Assembly: GCF_009749405.1 (NCBI RefSeq)
Contig: NZ_WBIQ01000003.1
Span: 1-43,078, forward strand
Length of the DNA stretch: 43,078 nucleotides
Direction: 5' to 3'
DNA from: Agromyces lapidis
GTDB lineage: Bacteria; Actinomycetota; Actinomycetes; Actinomycetales; Microbacteriaceae
Shown: positions 10,553 through 17,975 of the stretch, in pieces
How positions within the stretch are numbered: position 1 is the first letter of the stretch
Layout of the letters: each line of letters starts with the position of its first letter
Notes under the pieces: model-generated
The model's database searches: none
What the model saw: the letters and a program-made list of their open reading frames with translations, nothing else
What the model was told of the DNA's origin: nothing
Position numbers and translations under genes: made by a program

Positions 10553-10843
10553 TCACCGCAGGAACAGTCGCGCGTTCGCCTGCTCGGCCTCGGTGTACTG
10601 CGTCGCGGCGATGCCGAGCGCGCGGCTGAGCCCGACAAGGCTCTGCTCGACCTGCAGCTGCGTGGTCCGCCAGTCGGAGACGGCCCCCTGGAACGCGCTC
10701 GAGGCCTGGCCCGACCACGACGACTGCAGTCCGGTGAGCTGCGAGAGCAGCGCCTGCACGTCGGATTGGATGCGCCCGATCGTGCTCTGCGCGGTCTGGG
10801 TGGCGGCGGCGACCTGTTCGGCGTCGACGTGGTAGCTGGTCAT
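10553..10843 (-). CDS. WXG100 family protein (ESAT-6-like)
   Basis: This 96-aa all-helical protein has the hairpin motif WSGQASSAF in the middle and predicted helices on both sides, the length and layout of WXG100 type VII secretion substrates. The terminal YxxxE export signal appears as YTEAE near the end. It is alone here: no EccC, EccD or partner gene is next to it. The ATG has AAGGGATG upstream at good spacing. It could be a secreted dimer or a substrate of a type VII system encoded elsewhere. Confidence 0.93.
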   Translation of the reverse strand: MTSYHVDAEQVAAATQTAQSTIGRIQSDVQALLSQLTGLQSSWSGQASSAFQGAVSDWRTTQLQVEQSLVGLSRALGIAATQYTEAEQANARLFLR

Positions 10844-10972
10844 GTGGGCATCCCTTCGTTCGGTGTGCCCACACGCTATTCGGCCGTCGGGGCGGGGCAG
10901 CTGGGAGGGCGGACACCCGCGGCCGGGTGAGGCCGCGACGGAAGTGGGGAGGAGTGGTCGGAACCGCTCGGC

Positions 10973-12850
10973 TCAGCCCTCGGTGATCGCCTGCGGCGCC
11001 GCCGACGACCCGGCGAGCGGCAGCATGACCCGGAACGTCGCCCCGCCACCCGGCGTCTCGACCACGTCGACCGTGCCGTTGTGGGCCGCGACGATCGAGG
11101 AGACGATCGCGAGCCCGAGACCGGAGCCGCCCGTCTCGCGCGTGCGCGAGGTATCGGCGCGCCAGAACCGCTGGAAGATCTTCTCGCGGATCTGCGGCGG
11201 GATGCCTTCGCCGTGATCGACGACCTCGACCACCGCGCGCTCGGCCGCGTCGTCGATCGACACGCGGATCTCGAGCGGGCTGCCGTCGTTCGTGAAGCGG
11301 ATCGCGTTGCCCATCAGGTTCGTGATGACCTGGCGGATCTTGTTCTCCTCGGCGAGCACCACCGCACGGCGGACCGGCTTCGGCGTCGCGTCAGCGGGAC
11401 GGTCCGACGCCGCCGCAGCGGCCTCTGCAGCGGCGGCCGCCGTGCGCTCTGCTGCCTTGGCCGCGGCCGCGGCCTCGGCTTCGGCGCGAGCGGTGTGCGC
11501 CGCGTTCTGCCGTCCGGCGCGTCGCGCGGCCTGGGCGGCGGCGGTCGCCGCACGACGGGCTGCCTGCGCCTCCTTGCGCGCCACTGCCGCGGGCGAGGGC
11601 TCGCTCCTGGGCTGCCTGCCCCGCAGGCGCGCCAGCGTGGCGCCGGCGAACGAGATGGGGCCGGTCGCCGCGGCGCGGGCGGCGGGGTCGAGTTCGACCA
11701 CCAGTTCGGGTGCGTCGGCCGGGGACTCCGCCTCGCCGAGCTCTTCGGGCGCGATCACGGTGACGGTGCGACCGGGGTGCGCCGCCATCGTGTCGAGGGC
11801 CGCGTCGCGGGCGAGCGGCACGAGGTCGACCTCGGCGAGCTCGAGCGGCTTCGCCTCGTCGAGACGCGCGAGGGCGAGCAGGTCTTCGACGAGGCCGCCC
11901 ATGCGGATGGCCTCCTTCTCGATGCGGTCCATCGCCTGCGCCACTTCATCGGGCGACTGCAGTGCGCCCATCCGGTAGAGCTCGGCGTAGCCGCGCACCG
12001 AGACGAGCGGGGTGCGCAGTTCGTGCGAGGCGTCGCCGACGAAACGGCGCATCTGGTCGATCGTGCGGGCACGGTCGCGGAAGGCACGGTCGATGCGGTT
12101 GAGCATCGTGTTCAGCGAACGGTTGAGGCGGCCGACCTCGGTGTTCGGCGTCGCTCCGCCGAGCCGCTGGCTGAAGTCGCCGTCGGCGATCGCGGCCGCC
12201 GTGCGCTCGACCTCACGGAGCGGGCCGAAGGTGCTCGTCACGAGCATGCGGGTGAGCAGGGCGCCCACGAGCACCACGCCGAAGCCGAAGCCGAAGAAGA
12301 TCGTGAGGTAGACGGCGAGCAGGCGCTCGGTGTCCTGCGTCGAGACGGCGATCACGATCGGCACGAGCGTGCCGTGCGAGTCGGCCGTCATCAGCGCAGC
12401 GACGGCGCGGAAGGTGGGGTCGCCGTTCGCATCGTCGAGGGAGAACGTCTGGTAATGCCCGCTGTTCATGGCGGTGACCTGCGCCTGGGTCATCGTCTCA
12501 GGGAAGTCCGGCCACTGCTCCTCGGGAACGCTCTCCCAGTTGTTGCGCTTGTACTCGCCGCTCGCGGTGTAGATCGCGACGAAGACGTCGTCCTTCGAGG
12601 AGAAGTCGAGCTGGTTGAGGTTCGTCTGCACGCGAGGCTTGTCGCTGTCGATCTCGAAGTACTGCTTCATCGACCCCGACGCGATCGCCTCGAGCTTCGA
12701 ACCCATCTGGTCCTCGACGTAGGAGCGCAGCATCGCGGCCGTGCCGATGCCCGAGACGAGCAGCCCGAGCGTCAGCATGAGCACCGTCACCCCGGTGATC
12801 TTGGTGCGGAGCGAGATGCGGTTCCACCGCTCGAACAACGTCTGATTCAT
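10973..12850 (-). CDS. Two-component sensor histidine kinase with Ala-rich insertion
   Basis: This 625-aa membrane kinase has TM1 (about 18-40), an extracellular sensor (41-177), TM2 (178-200), HAMP (201-255), a dimerisation domain with phospho-acceptor His276 in DASHELRTPL, and a HATPase domain with N-box NLMGNAIRFT (Asn515), G1 box DHGEGI (545-550) and G2 box GGSGLGLAIV (574-583). An Ala/Arg-rich stretch of about 125 residues (370-495) interrupts the ATPase domain between its first strand and the N-box. It phosphorylates the response regulator encoded 31 nt upstream. A TAGACT box in that gap suggests an additional internal promoter. The stimulus is unknown. Confidence 0.93.
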   Translation of the reverse strand: MNQTLFERWNRISLRTKITGVTVLMLTLGLLVSGIGTAAMLRSYVEDQMGSKLEAIASGSMKQYFEIDSDKPRVQTNLNQLDFSSKDDVFVAIYTASGEYKRNNWESVPEEQWPDFPETMTQAQVTAMNSGHYQTFSLDDANGDPTFRAVAALMTADSHGTLVPIVIAVSTQDTERLLAVYLTIFFGFGFGVVLVGALLTRMLVTSTFGPLREVERTAAAIADGDFSQRLGGATPNTEVGRLNRSLNTMLNRIDRAFRDRARTIDQMRRFVGDASHELRTPLVSVRGYAELYRMGALQSPDEVAQAMDRIEKEAIRMGGLVEDLLALARLDEAKPLELAEVDLVPLARDAALDTMAAHPGRTVTVIAPEELGEAESPADAPELVVELDPAARAAATGPISFAGATLARLRGRQPRSEPSPAAVARKEAQAARRAATAAAQAARRAGRQNAAHTARAEAEAAAAAKAAERTAAAAAEAAAAASDRPADATPKPVRRAVVLAEENKIRQVITNLMGNAIRFTNDGSPLEIRVSIDDAAERAVVEVVDHGEGIPPQIREKIFQRFWRADTSRTRETGGSGLGLAIVSSIVAAHNGTVDVVETPGGGATFRVMLPLAGSSAAPQAITEG

Positions 12851-12859
12851 GGCGGGCCG

Positions 12860-12865
12860 AGTCTA
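12860..12865 (-). promoter_or_regulatory. Possible internal -10 box before kinase gene
   Basis: TAGACT on the minus strand lies 9 nt before the kinase ATG, within the regulator-kinase gap. It would give a nearly leaderless second transcript for the kinase alone. Confidence 0.35.
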
Positions 12866-12881
12866 GGCGGCGGAACCTGAG

Positions 12882-13577
12882 TCAGGGCTTGGAGGAGGAC
12901 TTGAGCATGTACCCGAACCCCCGCTTGGTCTGGATGAGCGGTTCGGCCGAGTGCTGGTCGAGCTTGCGGCGCAGGTACGAGATGTAGCTCTCGACGATGC
13001 CGGCGTCGCCGTTGAAGTCGTACTCCCACACGTGGTCAAGGATCTGCGCCTTCGACAGCACGCGGTTCGGGTTCAGCATGAGGTAGCGCAGCAGCTTGAA
13101 CTCGGTGGGGGAGAGCTCGACCGGCACGTCGCCGACGAGCACCTCGTGCGTGTCCTGGTCCATCGTGAGCTCGCCGGTGCGGATCACCGCGTCCTCCTCG
13201 GCGTGCATGGTGCGGCGCAGGATCGCCTTGATGCGGGCGACGATCTCGTCGAGCGAGAAGGGCTTGGTGACGTAGTCGTCGCCGCCGACCGTGAGGCCGG
13301 TGATCTTGTCCTCCGTGTCGTCCTTCGCGGTGAGGAAGAGGATCGGGGCGGTGTAGCCTGCGGACCGCAGCCGCTTGGTGACGCCGAAGCCGTTCATGTC
13401 GGGCAGCATCACGTCGAGGATGATGAGGTCGGGCTCCTCCTCGAGCACGGCCGAGATGGTCTGCGCGCCGTTGCCGACGGCGCGCACCGCGAAGCCGGCG
13501 AAGCGCAGGCTGGTGGTGAGAAGGTCGCGGATGTTGGGCTCGTCGTCGACGATGAGAATGCGAGGTCCGTCGCTCAT
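12882..13577 (-). CDS. OmpR/PhoB-family response regulator (PhoP/TcrX-like)
   Basis: This 231-aa regulator has a receiver domain with Asp11/Asp12, phospho-acceptor Asp55 (LIILDVMLP) and Lys105 (VTKPFS), then a winged-helix DNA-binding domain from about residue 130 (LSPTEFKLLRYL, VESYISYLRRKL, KRGFGYML). By eye it resembles mycobacterial PhoP more than other family members. The start was set at MSDGPRILIVDDEP. No SD precedes it; GAGAAT 6 nt upstream may be a -10 of a leaderless mRNA. It is cotranscribed with the kinase downstream. Confidence 0.95.
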   Translation of the reverse strand: MSDGPRILIVDDEPNIRDLLTTSLRFAGFAVRAVGNGAQTISAVLEEEPDLIILDVMLPDMNGFGVTKRLRSAGYTAPILFLTAKDDTEDKITGLTVGGDDYVTKPFSLDEIVARIKAILRRTMHAEEDAVIRTGELTMDQDTHEVLVGDVPVELSPTEFKLLRYLMLNPNRVLSKAQILDHVWEYDFNGDAGIVESYISYLRRKLDQHSAEPLIQTKRGFGYMLKSSSKP

Positions 13578-13633
13578 GTCTCGATTCTCTTGACGTTCGC
13601 TGAATCTTGGCTGTGAGTCGTGTGGATGGCGGG

Positions 13634-14308
13634 TCACTGCGGCGGGGCGGCGACTCGGATGCAGCAGCTGCCTGCACCCGGGTCGAGGAGCACCATGGCC
13701 GGGTCGGTGCCCGTGGAGCGGGCCATGCCGCAGACGAGCGCATGGTTCAGGTCGCAGACGACGGCCGCGTTCTCGAGGGCGAGTCGATGGAACGGGCAGG
13801 TGCCGAGCGTCACGCCCGATTCGCCGCCGTCGTGCGGCTCGAAGCCGGCTTCCGCGAGGGCGGTGCCGAGGTCGGGGGATGCCCCGGCGAGCGCCCGCCC
13901 CGCCCGTTCCGCGGCCTCGTGCAGCGCTTCGCGCACCGGGACGCCGTCGTCGACGGCCCGGCCGATCGCCTCGGCCATGACCCGTCCGCCGAGTTCGTAG
14001 AGCCGTGACGGGAGGCTGATCGCCACCTCCCCTTCGGCGCGGCGGTAGAGCTTCGCCGGGCGGCCGGCGCCAGGGCCGGTGCGTCCGGTGAGCCGGCGGG
14101 ACTCGGTCGTGAGCAGCCCGGCCTCGACGAGTCGGTCGAGGTGGAAGGCGGCCGTGCTCCGAGGCAGGTCGAGGGCTTCGGCGACGTGGTCGCGCCCGAC
14201 GGCGTCGGCGCTGTCAGCGACGACGCGGTAGACGCGGCGTCGCGCCGGGTCGGCGAGCGCGCCGACTGCGCGGATCGCGTCGGGGTCGCCCATCGCTGCG
14301 ATGCCCAT
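13634..14308 (-). CDS. COG2345-type winged-helix regulator with cysteine cluster
   Basis: This 224-aa regulator has an N-terminal ArsR-like winged helix (about 12-90; recognition helix RSTAAFHLDRLVEAGLL, wing GRPAKLYRR). The C-terminal half carries Cys171, Cys185, Cys193, Cys215 and Cys216 in the pattern C-x13-C-x7-C-x21-CC. COG2345 includes the Fe-S-binding SufR repressors, so a metal or Fe-S cofactor is plausible but inferred. It is transcribed divergently from the folE operon, with overlapping promoter regions, and is the natural candidate regulator of it. A minus-strand TACACT box lies 6 nt before the ATG, suggesting a leaderless mRNA. Confidence 0.88.
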   Translation of the reverse strand: MGIAAMGDPDAIRAVGALADPARRRVYRVVADSADAVGRDHVAEALDLPRSTAAFHLDRLVEAGLLTTESRRLTGRTGPGAGRPAKLYRRAEGEVAISLPSRLYELGGRVMAEAIGRAVDDGVPVREALHEAAERAGRALAGASPDLGTALAEAGFEPHDGGESGVTLGTCPFHRLALENAAVVCDLNHALVCGMARSTGTDPAMVLLDPGAGSCCIRVAAPPQ

Positions 14309-14314
14309 GATCGG

Positions 14315-14320
14315 AGTGTA
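14315..14320 (-). promoter_or_regulatory. -10 box of the COG2345 regulator gene
   Basis: TACACT on the minus strand is followed by 6 nt and the ATG at 14308, the leaderless arrangement. No SD is present. Confidence 0.5.
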
Positions 14321-14339
14321 TCTCTAAATGCAGCAATCA

Positions 14340-14368
14340 TTGACAAAAGAATCTCACGGGCCTAGCCT
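14340..14368 (+). promoter_or_regulatory. Strong promoter of folE operon
   Basis: An exact TTGACA (14340-14345), a 17-nt spacer and TAGCCT (14363-14368) form the best promoter in the window. A 9-bp palindrome CAATCATTG (14334-14342) overlaps the -35 box and is a candidate operator for the divergent regulator. Confidence 0.75.
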
Positions 14369-14395
14369 CGGCTGCAGGGAGCCCGGAGGGGGAAC

Positions 14396-15031
14396 ATGAC
14401 GTCGAGCGAGTTCGCGGCCGCGGCCGAAGTACCGAGGCTCCACGCGGTCACCGCCGAGGAGGCGGAGCACGCGATCGACCGCGATGCGGCCGCCGACGCC
14501 GTGCGGGCCCTGCTCGTCGCACTCGGCCGCGATGTCGAGAGCGAGCATCTCGCCGACACGCCGAGGCGGGTCGCCGACGCCTACATCGAGATGCTGACAC
14601 CCCGCCCGTTCACCCCGACGACCTTTCCGGGCGAGGGGTACGGAGAACTCGTCGTCGTCCGGGACATCCCGTTCGACTCGCTCTGCGAGCATCACCTCCT
14701 GCCCTTCCGCGGCGTCGCCCACCTCGGGTACGTCCCCGGCGACCGGATCATCGGGCTCTCGAAGCTCGCGCGGGTCGTCGAGCAGTACGCCCGCGACCTG
14801 CAGGTGCAGGAGCGGCTGACGAGACAGATCGCCGATCGGCTCGTCGAGGTGCTCCACCCCGAGGGGGTGGGCGTGGTGATCGAGGCCGAGCACCTCTGCA
14901 TGTCGCTGCGCGGCGTGCAGGTGCCCGGCACGCGCACGATCACGAGCTCGCTCGCGGGCGTCGTGCGCGATGACGACCGCTTCCGCCGCGAGTTCCTCGA
15001 GCGCTGCGGCGTCGGCAGAACGGAGCACTGA
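14396..15031 (+). CDS. folE: GTP cyclohydrolase I
   Basis: This 211-aa enzyme converts GTP to 7,8-dihydroneopterin triphosphate, the first step of pterin synthesis. Zinc ligands are Cys97 and His100 (SLCEHHLLPF) and Cys168 (EAEHLCMSLRG). GLSKLARVV and RDLQVQERLTRQIA are conserved core motifs. The start has a strong SD (GGAGGGGGAAC). It is the first gene of a four-gene operon and the next start codon follows its stop by one base. folB and folK are absent here, so this may be a second folE rather than the housekeeping folate copy. Confidence 0.97.
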   Translation: MTSSEFAAAAEVPRLHAVTAEEAEHAIDRDAAADAVRALLVALGRDVESEHLADTPRRVADAYIEMLTPRPFTPTTFPGEGYGELVVVRDIPFDSLCEHHLLPFRGVAHLGYVPGDRIIGLSKLARVVEQYARDLQVQERLTRQIADRLVEVLHPEGVGVVIEAEHLCMSLRGVQVPGTRTITSSLAGVVRDDDRFRREFLERCGVGRTEH

Positions 15032-15032
15032 G

Positions 15033-16277
15033 ATGAAGGGCGAACGACTCGTGATCGTCGGCGGCGGCCTCGCGGGCGCACGTGCCGCGGAGGGGGCGAG
15101 GCAGGCCGGGTACACCGGCCAGATCACGATCGTCGCCGGCGAGGACGCGATGCCCTACATCCGGCCGCCGCTGTCGAAGGAGTTCCTGACCGGCGCCGCC
15201 GAGCGGGACGTCGTCGACGTGCACCCGGCGGAGTGGTACGCCGACGAGCGCGTCGAGGTGCTGCGCGGAGTGCGCGCGACCGGGCTCGATCCCGCGGCGC
15301 ACCGACTCGGTCTCGCCGACGGCCGCCGGCTCGAGTACTCGCGCCTGCTCCTCGCTACGGGCGCGAGCGCGAGGCGCTGGCGGGCACCCGGGGGCGAGCT
15401 CGCCGGGGTGCACGTGCTGCGCACCTTCGCCGATTCCGTCGCGCTCCGCGACGGGCTCTCGGGCGGTGGGCGGCGCATGGTCGCGATCGGCGCCGGATGG
15501 ATCGGCCTCGAGGCGACCGCCGCGGCACGCGGGTACGGCGACGAGGTCACGGTGGTCGCCCCCGAGGCGGTGCCGCTCGCCGCAGCCGTCGGCACGGCCG
15601 TCGGCGGGGTGTTCGCCGAACTGCACCGGGCGCACGGCGTCGAGCTGCGGATGTCGACCGGCGTCGTGGGCATCCGCGGCGCCGAGGGGCGTGCGACGGG
15701 CGTCGAACTCGACACCGGCGAGATCGTGCCCGCCGACCTCGTGCTCGTCGGCATCGGCGCCGCGCCCGAGACCGGGCTCGCCGAGGCCGCCGGCCTCGAG
15801 GTGCAGAACGGCATCGTCGCGGATGCCTCGTTCCGCACCAGTGCCGACGACGTCTACGCCGTCGGCGACGTCGCGAGCGTCTACCACCCCGTCCTCCAGG
15901 CGCACCTGCGCACCGAGCACTGGGCGAACGCCGAGAACGCGGGCCGGGCCGCGGGCCGCGCGCTCGCGGGCGAGTCGCTCGAGTACGCCGAGATCCCCTA
16001 CTTCTACACCGACCAGTACGATCTCGGCATGGAGTACTCGGGCTACGCAACCCTCGCCGACCGCGTCGACCCGGTGTTCCGCGGCGACCGCGCAGCCCGG
16101 GAGTTCATCGCCTTCTGGCAGCGCGACGGGCGGGTGGTCGCCGGCATGAACGTCAACGTGTGGGACGTGAACGACGCGGTGCAGCGGCTGATCCGCTCGG
16201 GTGCCCGCATCGATCCGGCGCGCCTGGCCGACCCGGCGGTGCCCCTCGACGAACTCGTGGCCGAGGCATCCGCGTGA
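15033..16277 (+). CDS. FAD/NAD(P)-dependent ferredoxin-reductase-type oxidoreductase
   Basis: This 414-aa flavoprotein has an N-terminal FAD site (VIVGGGLAG), the YIRPPLSKEFL signature of putidaredoxin/rhodocoxin reductases, an NAD(P) site (AIGAGWIGLEATA), the FAD-binding VYAVGDVAS and a reductase C-terminal domain with YTDQYDLGMEYSG. Such enzymes pass electrons from NAD(P)H to a ferredoxin. No ferredoxin or P450 is adjacent. The ATG at 15033 lies one base after the folE stop, with GGAG in the folE end. Its place between folE and folP-like genes suggests a redox step on a pterin, which is inference. Confidence 0.93.
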   Translation: MKGERLVIVGGGLAGARAAEGARQAGYTGQITIVAGEDAMPYIRPPLSKEFLTGAAERDVVDVHPAEWYADERVEVLRGVRATGLDPAAHRLGLADGRRLEYSRLLLATGASARRWRAPGGELAGVHVLRTFADSVALRDGLSGGGRRMVAIGAGWIGLEATAAARGYGDEVTVVAPEAVPLAAAVGTAVGGVFAELHRAHGVELRMSTGVVGIRGAEGRATGVELDTGEIVPADLVLVGIGAAPETGLAEAAGLEVQNGIVADASFRTSADDVYAVGDVASVYHPVLQAHLRTEHWANAENAGRAAGRALAGESLEYAEIPYFYTDQYDLGMEYSGYATLADRVDPVFRGDRAAREFIAFWQRDGRVVAGMNVNVWDVNDAVQRLIRSGARIDPARLADPAVPLDELVAEASA

Positions 16278-17200
16278 CCGGAGCGCTGCCGACCGGCTGG
16301 GCCGACCCGAACCTCGCCGACCCCGTGCGCCGGATCGCCGGGCGCGAGGTCGACTTCCGACGCACCATCGCGATCATGGCGGTCGTGAACCGCACCCCCG
16401 ACTCGTTCTACGACCGGGGGGCGACCTTCGGACTCGACGCGGCCGTCGCCGCCGCGCACCGCGCGATCGACGCGGGTGCCGCGTGGATCGACATCGGGGG
16501 AGCGAAGTTCGGTCCTGGACCGGCCGTTCCCGTCGCCGAGGAGATCGACCGGGTCGTGCCCGTCGTCGCCGCGCTCGCCGGGTCGGGGGCGGCGCTCTCC
16601 GTCGACACCTTCCACGCCGAGGTCGCCGCCGCGGCGATCGCGGCCGGGGCCGACGTCGTCAACGACACGACCGGGGTGCATGATCCCGCACTGGCCGAGG
16701 TGGTCGCCGACTCCGAGGCGACCCTCGTCATCACGCACAGCCGGGCGGAGCCGCGGCAATGGTTCCCGAGGCCCCAGTACGACGACGTCGTGGGCGAGAT
16801 CTCGGCGTTCCTCGAGCAGCGCGTCGCACTCGCGGTCTCTCGAGGCGTGCCCGAGTCCCGCATCGTGCTCGACCCGGGCCACGACCTCAACAAGAACACC
16901 CTGCAGACGCTCGAGCTGACCCGGCGGTTCGCCGAGTTCACGCGACTCGGCTTCCCGCTCGTCGCCGCCGTCTCGAACAAGGACTTCATCGGCGAGAGCC
17001 TCGACCGTCCCCGAGGCGAGCGGCTCGCGGGCTCGATCGCGGCCGCGGTCTTCTGCGCGCTGCAGGGCGCGCGCATCCTGCGCATGCACAACATCGCCGA
17101 GTCGGTCGACGCGGCGCGCATGGTCGAGGCGATCATGGGATGGCGCGAGCCCGCGTACCTCAAGCACAACATGCTCGACGGCCCGAACGAGGAGCCGTGA
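16274..17200 (+). CDS. folP2: Dihydropteroate synthase homologue, FolP2 type
   Basis: This 308-aa TIM-barrel protein has the DHPS motifs IMAVVNRTPDSFYD, SVDTFHAEVAAAAIAAGAD, VNDTTG and a DPGHDLNKN loop. Canonical FolP has NVTPDSFSDGG and DPGxGFGK, whereas the NRTPDSFYD form and the altered loop match mycobacterial FolP2 (Rv1207 type). From memory, that protein was reported to lack DHPS activity in vitro. The substrate may therefore differ from pABA plus pterin diphosphate. The GTG start overlaps the upstream stop as GTGA and the downstream gene starts the same way, so all four proteins are translationally coupled. Confidence 0.9.
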   Translation: MTGALPTGWADPNLADPVRRIAGREVDFRRTIAIMAVVNRTPDSFYDRGATFGLDAAVAAAHRAIDAGAAWIDIGGAKFGPGPAVPVAEEIDRVVPVVAALAGSGAALSVDTFHAEVAAAAIAAGADVVNDTTGVHDPALAEVVADSEATLVITHSRAEPRQWFPRPQYDDVVGEISAFLEQRVALAVSRGVPESRIVLDPGHDLNKNTLQTLELTRRFAEFTRLGFPLVAAVSNKDFIGESLDRPRGERLAGSIAAAVFCALQGARILRMHNIAESVDAARMVEAIMGWREPAYLKHNMLDGPNEEP

Positions 17201-17946
17201 TCGGGGCCGAGGGCTCGGCGCCCGCCGGACCGGCCCGCCCCGTCGACCGGGCCGGACTACTCGTCGCATACGCCCTGCCCGACCGCGAGGCGCCGCGCGT
17301 CCGCATGAACTTCGTGATGAGCCTCGACGGCGCCGTCGCGCTCGACGGCCGGAGCGGCGGGCTCGGCGACGACGCCGACCGGCTCGCGATGGGGGTGCTG
17401 CGCACCCTCGCCGACGTCGTGCTCGTCGGGGCCGGGACGGTTCGTGCCGAGGGATACGGCGGCCTGCGCCTGCGCGAGGAGAACGCGGCCTGGCGTCGCG
17501 AGCACGGGCTGGCCGACCAGCCCCGCCTCGCGGTCGTCTCCTCTGCGCTCGACCTCGACCCCGGGCACCCCTTCTTCGCCGACGCGGTCACCCGTCCGAT
17601 CGTCGTCACGCACGCGGCATCCGACCCGGTGCGTCGCGCCGCGCTCGCCGAGGTCGCCGAGGTGCTCGTCTGCGGCGGCACGGCCGTCGATCCGATCGCC
17701 ATGCGCGAGGCCCTCGCGGCGGCGGGGCTCCCGCAGATCCTCTGCGAGGGCGGCCCCCACCTGTTCGCCTCGCTCGTCGAGGTCGACGCCGTCGACGAGC
17801 TGTGCCTCAGCCTCAGCCCGCTGCTCGTCTCCGGCGACGCCGGTCGCATCATCGCCGGCGGACACGAGCACGCGCGCCCGATGCGGCTCGTGCACGCGAT
17901 CCCCGCGGGCGACCTGCTGCTCCTCCGCTACGCCCGCGCGCGCTGA
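17197..17946 (+). CDS. RibD C-terminal/pyrimidine-reductase family protein (DHFR fold)
   Basis: This 249-aa protein has the RibD_C fold, related to dihydrofolate reductase. Seen motifs are RMNFVMSLDGAVAL, GAGTVRAEGYGG and CEGGPHLFASLVE. It lacks the RibD deaminase domain. RibD_C enzymes reduce a ribosylamino-pyrimidine with NADPH; relatives reduce pterins. It starts at a GTG overlapping the folP2 stop (GTGA) and ends the operon. In this context a dihydropterin reductase is a reasonable guess, but a riboflavin-type reaction cannot be excluded. The convergent XPB gene ends 29 nt further on, with no clear terminator between them. Confidence 0.88.
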   Translation: MIGAEGSAPAGPARPVDRAGLLVAYALPDREAPRVRMNFVMSLDGAVALDGRSGGLGDDADRLAMGVLRTLADVVLVGAGTVRAEGYGGLRLREENAAWRREHGLADQPRLAVVSSALDLDPGHPFFADAVTRPIVVTHAASDPVRRAALAEVAEVLVCGGTAVDPIAMREALAAAGLPQILCEGGPHLFASLVEVDAVDELCLSLSPLLVSGDAGRIIAGGHEHARPMRLVHAIPAGDLLLLRYARAR

Positions 17947-17975
17947 TCCCGTCGTGCCCGACGCGACCGCGGAGC

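Noticed and set aside
10553..10843. A type VII secretion cluster around the WXG100 gene
   Set aside because: No EccB/C/D/E, mycosin or second WXG100 gene is present nearby.
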